Shown: positions 40,557-49,794 of the stretch, piece by piece | How positions within the stretch are numbered: position 1 is the first letter of the stretch | Layout: every line of letters begins with the position of its first letter | Assembly (NCBI RefSeq): GCF_000021805.1 | Contig: NC_011726.1 | Location: 558,001 to 622,000, forward strand | DNA length: 64,000 nt | Direction: 5' to 3' | Source of the DNA: Rippkaea orientalis PCC 8801 | Lineage (GTDB): Bacteria > Cyanobacteriota > Cyanobacteriia > Cyanobacteriales > Microcystaceae | Translations under genes and position numbers: made by a program | Notes under the pieces: model-generated | Databases searched by the model: none | What the model was told of the DNA's origin: nothing | Seen by the model: the letters and a program-made list of their open reading frames with translations, nothing else

Positions 40557-42224
40557 ATGACAACAGTAGTAGAATCAAGCCATACGGCACATAAGGAAAG
40601 GAAGTGGACGGATTATTTTACCTTTAGCACCGATCACAAGGTCATCGGTATTCAATACCTCGTGACTTCCTTTGCCTTCTATTTCATCGGGGGGGCGTTT
40701 GCCGAAGTGATTCGGACCGAACTAGCCACCGCCGATCCCGATTTCATCAGCCCTGAACTCTATAACCAGTTCATGACCATCCACGGAACGATTATGATCT
40801 TCCTGTGGATTGTTCCGGCCGGGGCTGCCTTTGCTAATTACCTCATTCCCCTAATGGTCGGCGCGGAAGACATGGCCTTCCCTCGACTCAACGCAGTAGC
40901 CTTTTGGTTAACTCCCCCTGGCGGTATTATGCTACTAGCCAGCTTTTTTGTTAGTGGTGGGGCAGCCCAGTCAGGTTGGACATCCTATCCCCCTCTCAGC
41001 TTAGTTAGCGGGGTATGGGGCGAAGAAATCTGGATTTTAAGCGTGTTATTGGTGGGAACCTCCTCGATTTTGGGGGCGATCAATTTTGTGACCACCATCT
41101 TTAAAATGCGGATTCCTGACATGGATCTCCACAGTATGCCCCTATTTTGTTGGGCAATGTTGGCCACTTCCGCCCTCATTTTGCTGTCTACCCCGGTTTT
41201 AGCCGCCGCATTAGTTCTGCTGTCGTTTGATTTGATTGCGGGAACAGCCTTCTTTAACCCCACTGGGGGCGGAGATCCGGTAGTTTACCAGCATATGTTC
41301 TGGTTTTACTCCCATCCGGCGGTATACATCATGATTTTGCCCTTCTTTGGCGTGATTTCAGAAGTCTTACCCGTCCATGCGCGTAAACCCATCTTTGGCT
41401 ATCGGGCGATCGCCTATTCGAGTTTAGCCATCAGTTTCCTTGGCTTAATTGTGTGGGCTCACCACATGTTCACCAGTGGAACCCCTGGCTGGTTGCGGAT
41501 CTTCTTTATGGCTGCTACCATGCTCATTGCCGTACCGACTGGCATTAAAATCTTTAGCTGGTGTGCTACCCTTTGGGGCGGAAAATTGAACCTGAATACC
41601 GCTATGTTGTTTGGAGTTGGCTTTATTGCCACCTTCTTGATGGGTGGGTTAACCGGGGTTATGTTATCCTCTGTTCCCTTTGATATCCACGTCCACGATA
41701 CTTACTTTGTGGTGGGACATTTCCATTATGTCTTGTTTGGTGGTGCAGCCATGGGACTGTTTGCGGGTTTCTATCATTGGTTCCCCAAAATGACGGGACG
41801 GATGATTAATGAACCCTTGGGTAAAATGCACTTTGCCCTACTCTTCATTGGGTTAAATATTACCTTCTTACCCATGCACAAACTGGGCTTAATGGGCATG
41901 AATCGTCGGATTGCCCTCTATGATGTGCAGTTTGAACCCATCAACCTGATTTGCACCATTGGGGCGTATATTTTAGCCCTTTCCAGCCTTCCCTTTATCA
42001 TTAATATTTTCTGGAGTCTGGTGAAAGGCGAAAAGGCCTCTCGTAACCCCTGGCGGGCTTATACGTTGGAATGGCAAACCGCTTCTCCTCCGATCATTGA
42101 AAACTTTGAAGAAGAACCCGTGTTATGGGCTGGTCCCTACGATTACGGAACGGATTTAGAGTCAGTTAATGAGGAGGAAACTGTTGAAGATATGTTAGCC
42201 GAAGTCGGTTCCCAGTCCAAATAA
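40557..42224 (+). CDS. ctaD: Cytochrome c oxidase subunit I
   Basis: The 555-residue subunit I has 12 membrane helices. It includes the heme/Cu His cluster [17 protein letters not shown] and [22 protein letters not shown]. The active-site helix reads [13 protein letters not shown]: the Glu of A1-type oxidases is missing and Tyr-Ser stands in, as in A2-type heme-copper oxidases. It is the catalytic, proton-pumping subunit. It follows ctaC after 28 bp and precedes ctaE. Confidence 0.96.
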   Translation: MTTVVESSHTAHKERKWTDYFTFSTDHKVIGIQYLVTSFAFYFIGGAFAEVIRTELATADPDFISPELYNQFMTIHGTIMIFLWIVPAGAAFANYLIPLMVGAEDMAFPRLNAVAFWLTPPGGIMLLASFFVSGGAAQSGWTSYPPLSLVSGVWGEEIWILSVLLVGTSSILGAINFVTTIFKMRIPDMDLHSMPLFCWAMLATSALILLSTPVLAAALVLLSFDLIAGTAFFNPTGGGDPVVYQHMFWFYSHPAVYIMILPFFGVISEVLPVHARKPIFGYRAIAYSSLAISFLGLIVWAHHMFTSGTPGWLRIFFMAATMLIAVPTGIKIFSWCATLWGGKLNLNTAMLFGVGFIATFLMGGLTGVMLSSVPFDIHVHDTYFVVGHFHYVLFGGAAMGLFAGFYHWFPKMTGRMINEPLGKMHFALLFIGLNITFLPMHKLGLMGMNRRIALYDVQFEPINLICTIGAYILALSSLPFIINIFWSLVKGEKASRNPWRAYTLEWQTASPPIIENFEEEPVLWAGPYDYGTDLESVNEEETVEDMLAEVGSQSK

Positions 42225-42322
42225 CTGCTGTTACGCAAAAGGCAAAAGGCAACTAAAACGCTTGCCCCTTGCCTATTTCCATTTTATTTACCCTGTCATC
42301 ATTATCTCATCTCAACATTGTC

Positions 42323-42940
42323 ATGCAAGGATCAGCCATTCAAGAGTCAGAAGTGACGATTAATCTTCATTCAACCGGAGGTGGCCATCATGGAGGTCAT
42401 CCCGATCATCGCCTTTTTGGGATTGCTTTATTTCTTATCGCCGAAAGTGCCCTTTTTCTGGGCTTATTTGGGGCATTTTTGATTTACCGAACCGTGATGC
42501 CTGTTTGGCCACCCGAAGGCACTCCAGAGTTAGAGTTGTTATTGCCTGGAGTTAATACGATTATCCTGGTTTCGAGTAGTTTTGTCATGCACAAAGGCCA
42601 GGCTGCAATTAAGAAAAATGATGTTTCTGGTTTAAAATTGTGGTTTGCCATTACCGCCGTTATGGGGATTATTTTCCTCTGTGGCCAAATGTATGAATAT
42701 TTCCATCTAGAGATGGGATTAACTACGAATTTATTTGCCAGTTGTTTCTATGCTTTGACCGGATTTCATGGACTTCATGTGACCTTTGGATTGTTGTTAA
42801 TTCTAGCGGTTTTATGGCGTTCTAGAAAGGAAGGACATTATACCAGTGAGTCCTTTTTTGGCGTTGAAGCTGCCGAACTTTATTGGCACTTTGTTGATGT
42901 CGTTTGGATTATCCTGTTTATTCTGGTTTATCTTTTGTAA
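42323..42940 (+). CDS. ctaE: Cytochrome c oxidase subunit III
   Basis: I start at ATG 42323 (MQGSAIQESEVT), which gives 205 residues, the normal size for cyanobacterial CoxC/CtaE. The open frame extends upstream to 42269 without support. Five or six membrane helices and the characteristic LTGFHGLHVTFGL and AAELYWHFVDVVWI motifs are present. The gene ends the cta operon, and a strong terminator follows. Confidence 0.95.
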   Translation: MQGSAIQESEVTINLHSTGGGHHGGHPDHRLFGIALFLIAESALFLGLFGAFLIYRTVMPVWPPEGTPELELLLPGVNTIILVSSSFVMHKGQAAIKKNDVSGLKLWFAITAVMGIIFLCGQMYEYFHLEMGLTTNLFASCFYALTGFHGLHVTFGLLLILAVLWRSRKEGHYTSESFFGVEAAELYWHFVDVVWIILFILVYLL

Positions 42941-42972
42941 GTTCCAGCATCATCGTCATTGATTCTTAATTG

Positions 42973-43009
42973 ACTGGGTTTTAGGAGTTTCTCCATAGCC
43001 CAGTTTTTT
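42973..43009 (+). terminator. Rho-independent terminator of the ctaCDE operon
   Basis: Outer arms ACTGGG and CCCAGT enclose an inner stem GGAG/CTCC, then TTTTTT follows directly. It starts 33 bp after the ctaE stop. Confidence 0.85.
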
Positions 43010-43206
43010 GATATTATAGCTGAGGGATTTCAAGCCAGTTTTTGATCTATTTTGGGGAATTTTTGCTATAATTAACTTAATTCGTTTGCTCAGTCATCAC
43101 ACAATAAGTTCAAAAAAGTTAAGATAAAGTTAGGATGACACCAAGGTTAAAGAATTGACTTTCCTTGGATAGATTTTTTCGGCTAAATTGGGAGAATAGA
43201 GTAAGG

Positions 43207-44298
43207 ATGATTTTTGTAACGCCTCTTCAATGGATTAAAAAAAAATTAAGAAAACGGGTAAACCATCAATCATCTATCTCCGTCGTCAATAATAAACTTA
43301 ATCAAGAGTTAGAGAATGACCTATCAATTTCCGTCGTTGATCAGGTTGATCAAGTATTAGATAATCAAGCATCAATTGCCATTGTTGATAATTTTGATCA
43401 AAAATCAAATAATCAATCATGTATTTCTGCCTTAAATAATATTAATATTCGAGTGGTAGGCGATCGCTATTCAGGAAAAACCGTTTATATGGCTTCTCTT
43501 GCCTATTGGCCAAATGTTAATTCTGAGAGTCCCTTACAGTCAGTTACTTCTTTTGGTGATCAAGAAACCAGTCAAGAATTATTTAATTGTGCCCAAAATA
43601 TCCTCAAAGAAGGATTAAAATTAAACCCCAAAAATATTGATGATTTTTGTGTTGATCAAATTAAAGATTATGGCTTAAAAATTAGTTTAAAAAATTATTT
43701 TTCAGAAAAACTATCTCAAAATAGATCTGATTTTATAGAGTTTACTATTAATTGTAAAGACTATTCAGGGGAATTTTTTCGAGATGTAATTTATAAATCT
43801 AATGATCCTTTTCTCAAAGATTATCTGGAAGATTTTCAATTAGCTGATGGTCTTTTACTCTTAGTCGATGGAACATCTTATCGAAAAGATCAACAATATG
43901 CAAAAGGGTTAGAAAAGTTTCTTCTGTACCTCAATCAAACAAAATTACACAACCCCAAGCGACGTATTGCTTTTGTCCTCAATAAATGCGAATTATCTGA
44001 ACTTTGGATGAGTCGTCATCAACCGAGGGAATTAGTTGCAAAAAGGTTTCCTCAAATGATGGCTACATTAGAAAATTGGAGTGATCAAGGGTTAGGAGAA
44101 GTTGAGTATTTTACAGCCTCAGCGTTTGGAACTTTGGGTAATGACTATTATCAACCCAATACAAAAATTTTAGCCCAAGCACACCAAGGAACTTTTTATA
44201 TGATTCGTCACCTAGAAAAATGGCGACCTTTTGGCTTAGTTTCTCCTATTTACTGGTTATGTACAGGTGAACGGCACGAAGCATTAGATCAGGATTAA
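43207..44298 (+). CDS. P-loop GTPase-like protein with short repeats in the N-terminus
   Basis: From ATG 43207 the protein has 363 residues. A Walker A motif GDRYSGKT (about 85-92) and VLNKCE (an NKxD-like motif) indicate a TRAFAC-type GTPase; FLKDYLEDFQLADGLLLLVDGT precedes the latter. Before the P-loop, residues about 20-78 hold three to four 16-18-residue units of the type NQxSISVVDNxDQxxN, seen also as a ~48-bp repeat in the DNA. The segment may be a flexible or coiled-coil scaffold. It is preceded by an upstream TTG (43165) that would give 377 residues. Function unknown; it resembles GTPases found in bacterial conflict or signalling islands. Confidence 0.7.
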   Translation: MIFVTPLQWIKKKLRKRVNHQSSISVVNNKLNQELENDLSISVVDQVDQVLDNQASIAIVDNFDQKSNNQSCISALNNINIRVVGDRYSGKTVYMASLAYWPNVNSESPLQSVTSFGDQETSQELFNCAQNILKEGLKLNPKNIDDFCVDQIKDYGLKISLKNYFSEKLSQNRSDFIEFTINCKDYSGEFFRDVIYKSNDPFLKDYLEDFQLADGLLLLVDGTSYRKDQQYAKGLEKFLLYLNQTKLHNPKRRIAFVLNKCELSELWMSRHQPRELVAKRFPQMMATLENWSDQGLGEVEYFTASAFGTLGNDYYQPNTKILAQAHQGTFYMIRHLEKWRPFGLVSPIYWLCTGERHEALDQD

Positions 44299-44444
44299 TG
44301 GCTATAATTATGATTGTTTAGAGTCACGGCGAATGAGATAATCAAGAATTGCCCTAATTCTAGCTGTTTAACCGTTGTTTCTAACCAAAGATTATAATCT
44401 TGTTCGTATAAAGTTTTAATGGTTTTTGCTGTTGAAAGTGTCAT
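44295..44444 (-). pseudogene. DUF29 remnant, N-terminus only
   Basis: The 49-residue frame starts MTLSTAKTIKTLYEQDYNLW...TTVKQLELGQF, the exact pattern of DUF29 N-termini (normally about 140 residues). After GQF the match ends and the frame stops soon. The rest of the gene is missing. It overlaps the 3' end of the GTPase-like gene by 4 bp. Confidence 0.7.
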
Positions 44445-44480
44445 AATTAGAGTAATATTTTTGACTAAGCGGATTAAAAG

Positions 44481-44506
44481 TAGGAGTCAACAAAACTTGA
44501 CCCCTA
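44481..44506. repeat. TAGGGG-type inverted repeat downstream of ffh
   Basis: Arms TAGGAGTCAA and TTGACCCCTA pair with one mismatch around a 6-nt loop. It lies 21 bp past the ffh stop codon on the minus strand and may terminate ffh. Confidence 0.6.
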
Positions 44507-44526
44507 GCTAATAACAATAGGCTAAT

Positions 44527-46005
44527 TTATAGCGTTCCAAAACCTTTTTTCTTCTTGCCTTTTTTCTTCTTTTTCTGACTTCCTGCTTGACCCCGAAACC
44601 CTGGAGGAACTTGACCCCCCATCCCGCCGCCAAACATTCCACCCATTCCAGGCATTCCACCACCCATTCCGGGCATTCCACCGCCCATTCCGGGCATGGC
44701 TGGCATCCCTCCTTGTCCCATTTGCTGCATCATACTCCGCATCCGGGTAAAATTGGTCACTAGCTTGCTGACTTCTGACTCCGCATGACCCGACCCCTTA
44801 GCAATACGGCGGCGACGACTGGGAGATTTTGCCAATAAATCGGGATTTTTGCGTTCTTCGACGGTCATAGAATTAATCATCGCCTCAGTCCGCTTAAGTT
44901 CTTTTTCGCCTTTCTCAATATCGGTACTGCTGAGTTTATTTAACCCTGGAATCATCTTTAACAGACCCCCTAATGAACCCATATTCTTCATCAGGCGCAT
45001 TTGCTTAAGGAAGTCATTAAAATCGAATTTCGCCTCCAGAATTTTCGACTGCATCTTCTCTACGTCAGCAATATCGATTTCTTCTTGGGCTTTTTCCACT
45101 AAGGAGAGAATATCCCCCATATTCAGGATACGCGAAGCCATGCGATCGGGATAAAATGGCTGTAATGCTTCGACTTTTTCCCCAACCCCAATAAATTTAA
45201 TCGGTTGCCCCGATATTTGCCGAACCGATAGGGCTGCCCCACCACGGGTATCGCCGTCCATTTTGGTGAGAATAGCCCCGGTAATGCCAATTTGTTCGTG
45301 GAAGGTACGGGTTAAATTAGCAGCCTCCTGACCGGTCATGGCATCGACGACTAACAGGGTATCATCTGGTTTAACCGCTTCTTTGATGCGGGCTAATTCC
45401 ACCATCATGCTTTCGTCAATTTGCAGTCGTCCGGCTGTGTCGATGAGGACGGTATCGACTCCTAATTCTTTGGCTTTTTCGACCCCTTGACGGGCGATAT
45501 CGACGGGGTTCGCTTCGCTTCCGAGTTCAAAGACGGGAACCTCAATTTGTTGTCCTAGGGTGATTAATTGGTCAATAGCCGCCGGACGGTAGATGTCGGT
45601 GGCAACCATCAAGCAACTACGCTTTTGTTTACGCAAATACAAGGCTAGTTTAGCGGTTGCGGTGGTTTTTCCTGTCCCTTGTAATCCGGCCATCAGGATG
45701 ACGGTGGGGGCAGTTGCTGTCGTAGCCAAGGGAACATTACTCTCCCCCATGACCTTGACTAATTCGTCGTAGACGATTTTAATGAATTGTTGGCCGGGGT
45801 TAACGCCGGAAATGACTTCTGCACCGAGGGCTGCTTTTTCGACATCTGCGATGAAGTTTTTGACCACTTGTAGGTTAACATCGGCTGCTAAGAGGGCGCG
45901 ACGCACTTCTGTTAGGGCATCTTGGATGTTATTTTCAGTGATTTTGTCTTGACCACGCAGTTTTTTCCAAGCGTCTTCTAAGCGTTCGGCGAGAGCATCA
46001 AACAT
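44527..46005 (-). CDS. ffh: Signal recognition particle protein Ffh/SRP54
   Basis: The 492-residue GTPase carries the NG domain (GLQGTGKTTATAKLA near 107, DTAGR, TKMDGD) and the Met-rich M domain that binds SRP RNA and signal peptides. The C-terminal 60 residues are unusually Gly/Met-rich (GMGGGMPGMGGGMPGMG...) and end in a Lys-rich tail KKKKKGKKKKGFGTL. It targets nascent membrane proteins with FtsY. The start at 46005 (MFDALAERLEDAWKKLRG) is typical. A TAGGGG hairpin follows. Confidence 0.97.
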   Translation of the reverse strand: MFDALAERLEDAWKKLRGQDKITENNIQDALTEVRRALLAADVNLQVVKNFIADVEKAALGAEVISGVNPGQQFIKIVYDELVKVMGESNVPLATTATAPTVILMAGLQGTGKTTATAKLALYLRKQKRSCLMVATDIYRPAAIDQLITLGQQIEVPVFELGSEANPVDIARQGVEKAKELGVDTVLIDTAGRLQIDESMMVELARIKEAVKPDDTLLVVDAMTGQEAANLTRTFHEQIGITGAILTKMDGDTRGGAALSVRQISGQPIKFIGVGEKVEALQPFYPDRMASRILNMGDILSLVEKAQEEIDIADVEKMQSKILEAKFDFNDFLKQMRLMKNMGSLGGLLKMIPGLNKLSSTDIEKGEKELKRTEAMINSMTVEERKNPDLLAKSPSRRRRIAKGSGHAESEVSKLVTNFTRMRSMMQQMGQGGMPAMPGMGGGMPGMGGGMPGMGGMFGGGMGGQVPPGFRGQAGSQKKKKKGKKKKGFGTL

Positions 46006-46072
46006 AGGGCGTTTCAGTAAACAGTTATCAGTAAACAGTTATCAGTTAATTATCTATTATACATTGATTCCT

Positions 46073-46720
46073 ATGTCTGAATTGTTAGATTTACCGTTAG
46101 TTCAAGAATTAGCCAATATTCGTTTGAATAATCTGGACGCTTTGCCGGATTGTTCAGCCGTGTATTTAGTGGCGGATGATGCGAATAGGGTTTATTATGT
46201 GGGTCAATCTAGTCATCTTCAATTAAGTCTTAAAAATTGCGATCGCTTTGAGGATTTTTTGGCAGTTGCTAGTAAATTATGTTGGTTAGTTTGTGATGAG
46301 GCTGAATTAGTTGAGATCGAATCTGACTACATTAACTATTATAATCCTCCTTTAAATAATAATATTGATATTGAAAATATCAAAAAAAATACTATTGCTT
46401 CTGGGATGACTCCTGAACAACAACTTGAACGATATTTAGAAATCTGTACTATTATTAAGGAACTCGAAAAAGAAAAGGAAGAACTCAAGCAAAATATTGT
46501 CGCTTTTGTCTCGGATTATAAACAGCAATACGACACGAATTTACAATACAAAGGTGTAACATTTTTGGTGTCCGAGAGAAAGTCTTGGGAGTATTCTCCA
46601 ACAGTTAAAGAGTTAGAAGAGAAAGTTAAAAAATTGAAGAAGCAAGAAGAAAAGGAAGGGATAGCAACAATCAGTAAAGTTTCTGTTTATCCTATTGTTC
46701 GAGGAGAATTAACACTATAG
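46073..46720 (+). CDS. GIY-YIG-like family protein with coiled C-terminus
   Basis: From ATG 46073 (MSELLDLP) the protein has 215 residues. Residues about 25-60 hold CSAVYLVADDANRVYYVGQSSHL, a degenerate GIY-YIG core similar to that of the 20246 gene. The second half is a charged coiled-coil (ELEKEKEELKQNI, LEEKVKKLKKQEEKEG). Nuclease activity is doubtful because the conserved Arg and Glu are not evident. It lies 50 bp before the CRISPR repeats but is not a Cas protein. Confidence 0.6.
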   Translation: MSELLDLPLVQELANIRLNNLDALPDCSAVYLVADDANRVYYVGQSSHLQLSLKNCDRFEDFLAVASKLCWLVCDEAELVEIESDYINYYNPPLNNNIDIENIKKNTIASGMTPEQQLERYLEICTIIKELEKEKEELKQNIVAFVSDYKQQYDTNLQYKGVTFLVSERKSWEYSPTVKELEEKVKKLKKQEEKEGIATISKVSVYPIVRGELTL

Positions 46721-46730
46721 CATTAAGTCG

Positions 46731-46750
46731 GTCGGCACAATTAAAGGTAA
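46731..46750. repeat. Short repeat shared with 1258-1277
   Basis: The 20 bases GTCGGCACAATTAAAGGTAA match those at 1258-1277 except for one base (C versus G). Both are intergenic. Confidence 0.6.
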
Positions 46751-46770
46751 AAAGGATAAAAGGCTGTCTA

Positions 46771-46960
46771 GTTTCAATCCCTCATAGGGATTATTGCTTA
46801 TTTTAACTTATAAGGAATTGCAGCATAGGCAGCCGAAAATTCAGGGTTTCAATCCCTCATAGGGATTATTGCTTATTTTAACTGGGAATGATCATAATAA
46901 TAAATAACCTGAGACTCAGAAATGTTTCAATCCCTCATAGGGATTATTGCTTATTTTAAC
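46771..46960 (-). CRISPR. Three-repeat orphan CRISPR array
   Basis: Three identical 37-nt repeats start at 46771, 46846 and 46924, separated by unrelated spacers of 38 and 41 nt. The repeat contains the stem AATCCCT/AGGGATT around a CAT loop. On the minus strand the repeat ends GGGATTGAAAC, matching the ATTGAAAC 5' handle of many type I/III crRNAs, so crRNAs are likely transcribed from the minus strand with the leader on the right. No cas gene is in the window, so the array would depend on Cas proteins elsewhere or is relict. All three repeats are intact, which argues against decay. Confidence 0.92.
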
Positions 46961-47230
46961 TGCTATAGTCTAGAAGGCTTACACTATCAAGTTTTCAAGG
47001 TACATTTGCGCGACCCTTACTCAAAAATAACATAATTCGACCTAAATGATCAAGTCAAATCGCCAAAACCCGCATTGTATAAGGTGCGCGTGGGGTTGTA
47101 CTGAATCATCGCTCTGAAACCTAGGCTTGATAGAGGTTAGAGGCTCTTTGTACGATGGCATCAATTTTGACACCTACCCCCTCGCGCAAATATAGCAAGA
47201 CCTATTTTGCTTAGGACATCTTGAGATGCG
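46961..47230 (-). promoter_or_regulatory. Probable CRISPR leader
   Basis: This 310-bp gene-free stretch between the array and purK lies on the side predicted by repeat orientation. Read on the minus strand, it ends near the array with GTACCTTGAAAAC, as I recall from cyanobacterial CRISPR leaders. It also holds unusually GC-rich patches (GCGCACCTTATACAATGCGG). No other gene is apparent. The right boundary is approximate. Confidence 0.5.
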
Positions 47231-47270
47231 AAAACCTAATCACAGCTTACTGTTGCCTATTCCCTATTCC

Positions 47271-48443
47271 CTATTCCCTTGAATCACTCTCATACCAAAT
47301 GGATTCTATTTTCTTGACTGTTCCTAATAACTGTTCTCTCAACATTTCATCAGTCAAGCTATCATTAATCTCTCCTAATAATACGGTCACATGACCTAAT
47401 TTTCGGCCAGGACGAGACTCGGTTTTACCATACCAATGAACATGAACCCCAGGAATCGCCGCCAGTTGTTCACGCTTCTGTTTATAATCGTGATGGGATT
47501 GTTCATAACCTAATAAATTGACCATCACTGTCCCCAACGCTTTTAACTTCGGTGAACCCAAAGGCAACCCGGCAACAGCGCGTAATTGCATCTCAAATTG
47601 GGAAGTTTCACAGGCATCTAGGGTATAGTGTCCTGAATTGTGGGTGCGTGGGGCAATTTCGTTGACTAATACCTGACCCTGAGACGTTAAAAATAATTCT
47701 ATCCCAAAAATACCCACTACACCTAACTGGGTTAATAAATGACGGGCTATTTGCTCGATTTCTGCCTTAATTGCTTCAGAAACAGCAGCCGGGGCGATTA
47801 CCCAATGACAAACTTGGTTTTGCTGATAGGTTTCCACCACGGGATAGACAATTATCTCTCCTGTGACGCTACGGGATGCCATCACGGCTAATTCGCGTTC
47901 AAAAGGCACAAATTCCTCAATCATTAGAGAAACTCCTTCTAAACGGCGAAAAATACTGTCTAACTCATCTAAGCTTTGAATAATAAAAGTGCCTTGTCCA
48001 TCGTAACCATGACGACGGGTTTTGAGCACCAAAGGAAAGGAAAATTCTGGAGTTGATGAACTGTCTAGGGTGGCACATTGGGGAACAGGTACGCCAATTT
48101 GTTTAAGATAACAGCGTTGTTCGTATTTATCCAATAGGGCGGCTAAAACCCCTAAACTGGGACGAAAACAAACCCCTTTGGCTTCTAATTTCTGTAACGC
48201 TTCGAGGTCAATAAATTCGTTCTCGAAGGTAATCACGTCACAACGGGTAGCTAATTGGGCTGTAGCAGTCGCATCAGCGATAGGGGCAAAAATGACCTCC
48301 GCAGCGATAGACACGGCAGGATCGTCCTGAGAGGGGGTTTGGATGACCAAATCAATGCCTAACTGTTGGGCTGCTTCATCCATCATCCAGGCTAATTGTC
48401 CGCCCCCAATGACCCCCACTCGTTTAATTGTCATTCCATCCAT
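47271..48443 (-). CDS. purK: N5-carboxyaminoimidazole ribonucleotide synthase
   Basis: This ATP-grasp enzyme (390 residues; 387 from MTIKRVG) attaches bicarbonate to AIR in purine synthesis. Visible parts are GVIGGGQLAWMM at the N-terminus, VLKTRRHGYDGQGTF near 131, and NEIAPRTHNSGHYTLDA near 265. Its product would be used by PurE, not in the window. The first codon is only 4 bp after the stop of the pentapeptide gene upstream, so the two are translationally close and probably co-transcribed. Confidence 0.95.
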   Translation of the reverse strand: MDGMTIKRVGVIGGGQLAWMMDEAAQQLGIDLVIQTPSQDDPAVSIAAEVIFAPIADATATAQLATRCDVITFENEFIDLEALQKLEAKGVCFRPSLGVLAALLDKYEQRCYLKQIGVPVPQCATLDSSSTPEFSFPLVLKTRRHGYDGQGTFIIQSLDELDSIFRRLEGVSLMIEEFVPFERELAVMASRSVTGEIIVYPVVETYQQNQVCHWVIAPAAVSEAIKAEIEQIARHLLTQLGVVGIFGIELFLTSQGQVLVNEIAPRTHNSGHYTLDACETSQFEMQLRAVAGLPLGSPKLKALGTVMVNLLGYEQSHHDYKQKREQLAAIPGVHVHWYGKTESRPGRKLGHVTVLLGEINDSLTDEMLREQLLGTVKKIESIWYESDSRE

Positions 48444-48447
48444 CGAG

Positions 48448-48954
48448 TTACAAACAACCTAAAGATTCACGGGTACTCATCCCTGTTTTGGAGTTAACGC
48501 CATCAGCCCTCTGACAGAGTTTTGCCACTTCTTCGCCATCCAAAACTGCTAGGGTGAAGTCTGCTCCCGTAATATTAGCATTATCAAAGACAGTGCGTAA
48601 CATAATGACTTCACTCAAGATAGCGTCGCTTAAATCTGCGTCTCTAAAACTGGACAAATAGGCTAAGCCATTGGTCAGGTTTGCACCATGAAAATTAGCT
48701 TGTTTTAATTCTACACCGTTAAAAACCGCGCCTCGTAGATCAGAATCGCTAAAATTAGCTTCAGTTAAGTCTGCGTTAGCGAATTTAACTTCTTTTAAGT
48801 CTTGTCTTGAAAAATCTTGACCTACTAACTTGATGTCTTCAAAACTCGACACACCCGCCGTTACCGATGCAGAACTGGCTGCTAAAGCGGATAGGGGACT
48901 ACTCAGGAAGACACAGCACAAAAGGATAAGGATTAATCGAACTAAATACTTCAT
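48448..48954 (-). CDS. Exported pentapeptide-repeat protein (lumenal type)
   Basis: The 168 residues begin with a signal peptide ([25 protein letters not shown]). From about 45 to 138 pentapeptides of ADLxX type follow ([22 protein letters not shown]). The C-terminus ends [13 protein letters not shown]...TRESLGC with two Cys residues. Proteins of this build occur in cyanobacteria and, as TL15/TL17-type proteins, in plant thylakoid lumens. It is probably in the periplasm or thylakoid lumen. purK begins 4 bp later. Confidence 0.85.
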   Translation of the reverse strand: MKYLVRLILILLCCVFLSSPLSALAASSASVTAGVSSFEDIKLVGQDFSRQDLKEVKFANADLTEANFSDSDLRGAVFNGVELKQANFHGANLTNGLAYLSSFRDADLSDAILSEVIMLRTVFDNANITGADFTLAVLDGEEVAKLCQRADGVNSKTGMSTRESLGCL

Positions 48955-49093
48955 ACTGTCAATTACTGTTAACGCATTAAAATCACCATTCTTGATTTTA
49001 AAGGAAAAGGATGCTTGATGTATCGGTAGTCCGGCGAGATTAATTTATGTATTCTTTTTTCTAATTGTTAGCGAAAGCTTTTATAAATAAATA

Positions 49094-49108
49094 TAGGGTG
49101 GCAATGCC
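49094..49108. repeat. Short repeat related to GTAGGGTGGGCAATGCC
   Basis: TAGGGTGGCAATGCC in the spacer before the pilin-like gene resembles the repeat half-sites at 15044 and 15755. It is a short match and may be coincidental. Confidence 0.35.
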
Positions 49109-49218
49109 TAGTCCAAGGCTTGGTTTAGTTAATTATACCTATCAAGTTATTACTCTTAGTCTTATAATCTATCTTACTTGAATAAATAATCAAAAATTGC
49201 GAAATATAGCCAAAAAAC

Positions 49219-49794
49219 ATGAAAAGAAAAGATGAGTCTAGTCAGACAAATTCAGCCAAAGAATTACCCATTTGGCAAATGTTATTGTTGATCTTTCTGC
49301 GCTATATTATTGGTGGGATTGTTGGTCTGTTTGGCTTGATGTTTGTTCTTCTTATGGTTGTTGGTTTTGGTCCTCCTGGCGAGCAAAGAAACCACCGACC
49401 ACACCCAAAAATCCTATTAGGCGCGATCAATCGGGCTCAACAGGGTTATTATACCGAACATAAACAATTTGCTTCTACTTGGGATGACCTAGGTATTCGT
49501 AGACCAAGCACAAAAGATTTTGAATACCATTTTTTTGCAATTTTAGACGGAAAGTTAACAGGAGTTGTTATTGCTAAGGGAATTGATAATAAAAAAATTG
49601 AAAGCAGAGATTATATAGCAGGAGTCAATTATAACCGAAAGTATAAAATCTTTAACACAATTGTCTGTCGTGCAAGTGATCAATTAAAATCGCAAAACTA
49701 TCAAATTACTAATCCTGAGCAAGCTATTAGTAATTATGGCGTAGTTGATCAATCAACGATGATTTGTGGTGAGGGGTTAATGGAGATTAAATAA
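49219..49794 (+). CDS. Membrane protein with type IV pilin G/H-like domain
   Basis: The 191 residues have a cytoplasmic N-terminus, one or two membrane helices (about 20-57), then a soluble region beginning LLGAINRAQQGYYTEHKQFASTWDDLGI. That phrase is the signature of cyanobacterial pilin-like G/H-family proteins, where a pilin-like helix presents a pseudopilin globular domain. No prepilin peptidase cleavage site is seen, so it may be a fixed membrane protein. C-terminal Cys residues near 153 and 185 could form a disulfide. Confidence 0.65.
   Translation: MKRKDESSQTNSAKELPIWQMLLLIFLRYIIGGIVGLFGLMFVLLMVVGFGPPGEQRNHRPHPKILLGAINRAQQGYYTEHKQFASTWDDLGIRRPSTKDFEYHFFAILDGKLTGVVIAKGIDNKKIESRDYIAGVNYNRKYKIFNTIVCRASDQLKSQNYQITNPEQAISNYGVVDQSTMICGEGLMEIK

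Noticed and set aside
46073-46720. Cas-associated nuclease next to the CRISPR array
   Set aside because: It is a degenerate GIY-YIG-like protein with a paralogue far from any array (20246), so proximity looks incidental.
46961-47270. 6S RNA gene (ssaA), because it lies near purK in some cyanobacteria
   Set aside because: The stretch fits a CRISPR leader better, and I could not draw the long closed stem with central bubble of 6S RNA. purK here is preceded directly by a pentapeptide gene.
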